Assembly: GCA_964653145.1 (NCBI GenBank)
Contig: CAZZCG010000004.1
Coordinates: forward strand, 124,001 to 188,000
DNA: 64,000 bases
From: Pseudocalidococcus sp964653145
Lineage (GTDB): Bacteria; Cyanobacteriota; Cyanobacteriia; Thermosynechococcales; Thermosynechococcaceae
Reading direction: 5' to 3'
Positions 62,401 to 64,000 of this stretch are shown piece by piece. The notes beneath the pieces were generated by a model. It did no database searches. It saw only the letters and a program-made list of their open reading frames with translations, and was not told the DNA's origin. The translations under genes were made by a program, and so were the position numbers. The number at the start of each line of letters is the position of its first letter. The first letter of the stretch is position 1.

Positions 62401-63622
62401 GTGTTGTGATCGTTACGTTTAGGTCTGGGGCACTGTTACCCGCAATAGACTGATTTGTGACCGCAAGATTCTGCGGATTGCTCCCAGTTGTTGTGAATTG
62501 AATTGGATCACCACCGGATGTTGTCGAAACCTGTAATGCTCCGGTACTCGGGTTATAGTCTTGGACAAAGTATTCGATTCCTGCTTGAAGCGGTGCAGGC
62601 AGAAAACCATTTCCTGTTTGACTGAAACTAACTTTTTGCCCAGGTAGGAAATCAAGATTTTGTGGAAGAATAATCTGATATTGCTCCTGAGATTGGTTAG
62701 GGGGAGGATCAATCACAGGCAGACTAACAAAGGCAAAATCTGGCCCCGGTGTGAAGGTAATTGGATTGCCCCCAAGTGTATTGGAAACGGTTAAATTACC
62801 ACTGCTATTGTCATAAGTAAGGACATAGTAATTGGTGTTGGCCTGGAGGGGTTGGGGAAGCGTGCCGCCGGTTGATGCACTGAATTGGACAATTTGATTG
62901 GGATAAAAATTTAGGTTTTTGGCAACTGTAAAGGTTGTGCCATTGACATCGGGAAGAAACTGCCAGGCATAACTCGGATTGCTAAAGGTGGTAGTGGTAG
63001 GTGAAGCCGCAATCAGGAGATTACCATCAGCATCCTTAAAGACGTTTTCACCATTGGGCACCAGGCCTTGGAGGGCAGCCACCCAGTTTTCCTGATTCGG
63101 TGATGCGATAAATCCGCTTTGATTGCCACTGCTGGTATTGCCTGGAACCCACATCCGCATCGGAATACTAAACCAAGTGACTGAGGTGAGGTTCGCGCCA
63201 TCAAAGGGCCCGTTATTAAAGGTAAATTCAAAGGAATCAAGTTGAACTTGGTAAAACAGGGCATTTTCAAAACTAAAGAGGGCCTCGTCATACACCCCCG
63301 GGCTGCTTTGAAAGGCGTTGGCCGTGGCCCAATCAAGCTCTCCTGACAAGGCGACAAAGGCTTTCCCGCCAACAAAGGTATCTGTGCCACCCCCAAAGGA
63401 AAGTTGGGTCAGGGGATTACCGTTAACATCGAGCAGCGCACCTTGGGCATTGGTATAGATATTGGCGGAGAGGGGCGAGTTACCATTACTGAAAATGACC
63501 ACAACCCCAACTTGTACCAGGCCATTAGTAATCCGGTCGGTGGGGGCCTGGTTATACAGCCGTTGCAGCAAACTGGCCTGGGCGTTGAGGAACACCTGAT
63601 TACTAGGGAGAGTTGTTGTCAT
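59420..63622 (-). CDS. Large extracellular-type protein with DUF4114-like C-terminus
   Basis: 1400 residues, no Sec signal peptide at the N-terminus (MTTTLPSNQVFLNAQ), beta-rich, Asn/Thr/Gly-rich and nearly Cys-free. Residues ~60-190 and ~400-690 have features reminiscent of beta-1,3-glucanase (GH64)-like proteins (LTSVTWFSIPMRM, FDPYSKLFAQNSN); this resemblance is weak. Residues ~231-294 and ~314-379 are a tandem duplication (NLNFYPNQIVQFSAS / NLDFLPGQKVSFSQT; TLGGNPITFT / TSGGDPIQFT). The C-terminus (GIEDLPGTITSDFDFNDMVV) matches DUF4114, common in cyanobacterial proteins exported by non-Sec routes. GAGG lies 6 nt before the ATG. It is inserted between glyA and its duplicated 3' end. Confidence 0.75.
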   Translation of the reverse strand: MTTTLPSNQVFLNAQASLLQRLYNQAPTDRITNGLVQVGVVVIFSNGNSPLSANIYTNAQGALLDVNGNPLTQLSFGGGTDTFVGGKAFVALSGELDWATANAFQSSPGVYDEALFSFENALFYQVQLDSFEFTFNNGPFDGANLTSVTWFSIPMRMWVPGNTSSGNQSGFIASPNQENWVAALQGLVPNGENVFKDADGNLLIAASPTTTTFSNPSYAWQFLPDVNGTTFTVAKNLNFYPNQIVQFSASTGGTLPQPLQANTNYYVLTYDNSSGNLTVSNTLGGNPITFTPGPDFAFVSLPVIDPPPNQSQEQYQIILPQNLDFLPGQKVSFSQTGNGFLPAPLQAGIEYFVQDYNPSTGALQVSTTSGGDPIQFTTTGSNPQNLAVTNQSIAGNSAPDLNVTITTPDYPTSAYANFDTYVNDFIGWLPTLTQGTQPADSNYSISGYFNGAPSADAGESIWHSAGFYNYQIYYDATKKNVVLIPGSQITNAGVSQVQGVIAISVSELENSIIATNGTYTVYNSLTDYFNNTPYNYVTNFPSDTTPASVTTITNINTGSNNQWGPVFANLATGFVAGYWRENNASQNTALFNNSNFWSYFQANGTPKAFSDTTPGFFDPYSKLFAQNSNSYGGNYTDNLTKSLILGGPLLTVGTPSNTDNSIYVSLLDINNLPNTSQTPPSSDVPTSFADFTWNGYQSPVQLAPSQLTPTTFSAPPAVNNFSSFGVTINFSGQMVLPNPGQIKFISLKSSDGNFTGQAESFSGWGNYQYQPGNQTPFYNQAGQLDGVVNLVNFPLPNAAGTTLYTVQFLDQDKKLLYETQFYLTTDGNYYGVTVGSGSGQQVQDRYFPLAQSQTIPANNLAASVPYTQSLLTSSDFGGLPTSPSNPNMDYGNYLNALTLTPVAGSSPQLPPNLWDYNASFLGNNPNLPVPWAPLVWTQNGTDFTLPSDYTTTTPGPANYTINTVLTTGDLTFSWLGGPNTLAGEPQYTLPTPFTQTVGTTAAVLSNYTNKTFAAANGTLTFANAPNGLTPLSFQADIDGQWALSTNPVTPLTNGTYTISMAQALTDAEGNSITVGYAGESTSSYSTTFTVNAPSLSFQPQTQGLTVKLPTGVTSGGQWMDVRIDSWEKSENSTFILYATNAAGQLISRDQTQVGGAVTLADATLAKIGVVVTDNGTLLQEGQASVYLRPDQFLRIAVLAGDGSVIEDLPVSNTVLDGGKEDKALLTTESFTFTGELVDTLTPTTWLANAQLQQDEPIYFFQANSTIQIEASGSCALTNTLKWAPVTFDPLTGQKMVGGVLAADTDAFRDSLKENALDFSIVGTGAQFDVTKALKIVIEGYYAPFLETSAGNTFFIGTAANPNNQTHFRLFGNGVFGIEDLPGTITSDFDFNDMVVRMTPV

Positions 63623-63799
63623 TGAGGCCTCGGGGGAAGTAGGAACAGGAATAACTTAGATAGCTGTGTAGAAACCTGGGTATAGATGTCTAAAGCATTT
63701 GTTTCCAAAATAATTGAACTTTAGATCACTGCACTGGCAATTCAAAAATTGTTATTTTTTTTTAATTAGTGTCTTCGGGACAAAAGTTACTAGAGTTAT
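63623..63799. other. AT-rich upstream region of the large gene
   Basis: Includes a run of nine T at 63753-63761. It presumably holds the promoter of the minus-strand gene and the right junction of the inserted segment. No ORF supported. Confidence 0.4.
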
Positions 63800-63889
63800 C
63801 CCAGGCCTGTTGAGAACAGGTAGCCCAACTTTGTAGTAAGTTTCCCCACTATCCCCACGTGTCACGGCCGCATCCAGTGCTAGCTTAAG
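63800..63889 (+). pseudogene. Duplicated, decayed 3' end of glyA
   Basis: 90 bp, 82% identical without gaps to 59208-59297. Read in the glyA frame it gives QAC, an in-frame TGA (CGA in glyA), then EQVAQLCSKFPHYPH and a TAA at the same relative place as the glyA stop. Sequence similarity ends sharply at 63800 and after 63889. It is most likely the original glyA end, displaced by an insertion, or a copy made with it. Confidence 0.85.
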
Positions 63890-63922
63890 AGGTGTTAACT
63901 GCCCTCCGCCCTGCATACGTGG

Positions 63923-64000
63923 ATGCCGTATCACCTGATTGCCTTTATTGCCTCCTGTTTAGTGGTCCTCTGGGTCACGCCCTTGGTGCAAACACTGGGG
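63923..64000 (+). CDS. Start of a WecA/MraY-like glycosyl-1-phosphate transferase (partial)
   Basis: Only 26 codons lie in the window. The peptide MPYHLIAFIASCLVVLWVTP followed by LVQTLG looks like the first membrane helix of undecaprenyl-phosphate N-acetylglucosaminyl-1-phosphate transferases, which often follow glyA in cyanobacteria as I recall. The call rests on this short N-terminus and context only. Confidence 0.5.
   Translation, partial: MPYHLIAFIASCLVVLWVTPLVQTLG

Overview
This is a chromosomal window from a unicellular-type cyanobacterium with phycobilisomes. It carries psaC, apcE, petH with a CpcD-like domain, chlG, thf1, ndhS, ftrV, menG, pcxA, an atp operon of cyanobacterial order, and a tmRNA with the cyanobacterial tag ANNIVPFARKAAAVA. 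The separation of the ATP synthase gamma gene from atpA, the four-repeat ApcE and the near absence of the HIP1 palindrome GCGATCGC suggest something close to Thermosynechococcaceae or Synechococcus PCC 6312-like lineages. That placement is inference. Most of the window is ordinary, densely packed housekeeping DNA.

Layout. 1-0.5 kb: psaC. 0.5-6.7 kb: an AT-rich minus-strand cluster of a type IV pilin, a giant double glycosyltransferase (GT4-TPR-GT41), a GT2-TPR glycosyltransferase and a TPR protein that keeps only the tail of a GT41 enzyme; probably a surface or pilin glycosylation locus. 7-10 kb: a secreted META-domain protein, tRNA-Cys, tRNA-Thr and pcxA. 10-13.4 kb: ctaCDE (respiratory oxidase). 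13.5-18.3 kb: a methyltransferase/permease pair, then uppP with a propeller-transglutaminase protein. 18.6-25.4 kb: petH, ftsZ, a DICT/GAF histidine kinase, an Rpn-nuclease pseudogene, chlG and a small exported protein. 25.7-31.2 kb: ssrA and the operon atpI-B-E-F'-F-H-A. 31.3-47 kb: ftrV, an exported acetolactate decarboxylase, an HNH protein, alr, dapL-pepP, thf1, a STAS protein, cdsA, menG, a cupin, small membrane proteins, a tandem pterin synthase, ddl, ndhS and a DUF4912 protein. 47-54 kb: recN overlapping a GTPase gene, a TldD/PmbA protein, a degenerate alpha/beta hydrolase, a DUF3887 protein and nanE. 54-64 kb: apcE, glyA, a 1400-residue extracellular-type protein, and the start of a WecA/MraY-like transferase.

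The most notable structural observation is at the right end. The last 90 bp of glyA occur a second time, in the same orientation and 82% identical without gaps, just before the next housekeeping gene. The second copy has an in-frame stop. The 1400-residue gene lies between the copies, so it seems to have entered between glyA and its neighbour with duplication of the glyA 3' end. The second is the pilin/glycosyltransferase island at the left end, where one paralogue has lost its whole catalytic domain. The third is a genome-wide signature: the 10-bp palindrome CCAGGCCTGG and its half CCAGGCC are hugely over-represented while HIP1 was not seen.

Functional themes: photosynthesis and electron transfer (psaC, apcE, petH, ndhS, ftrV, chlG, menG, thf1, pcxA), energy (atp operon, ctaCDE), envelope synthesis (uppP, alr, dapL, ddl, cdsA, ftsZ, and the partial WecA-like gene), and surface structures (pilin, glycosyltransferases, the large DUF4114-like protein).
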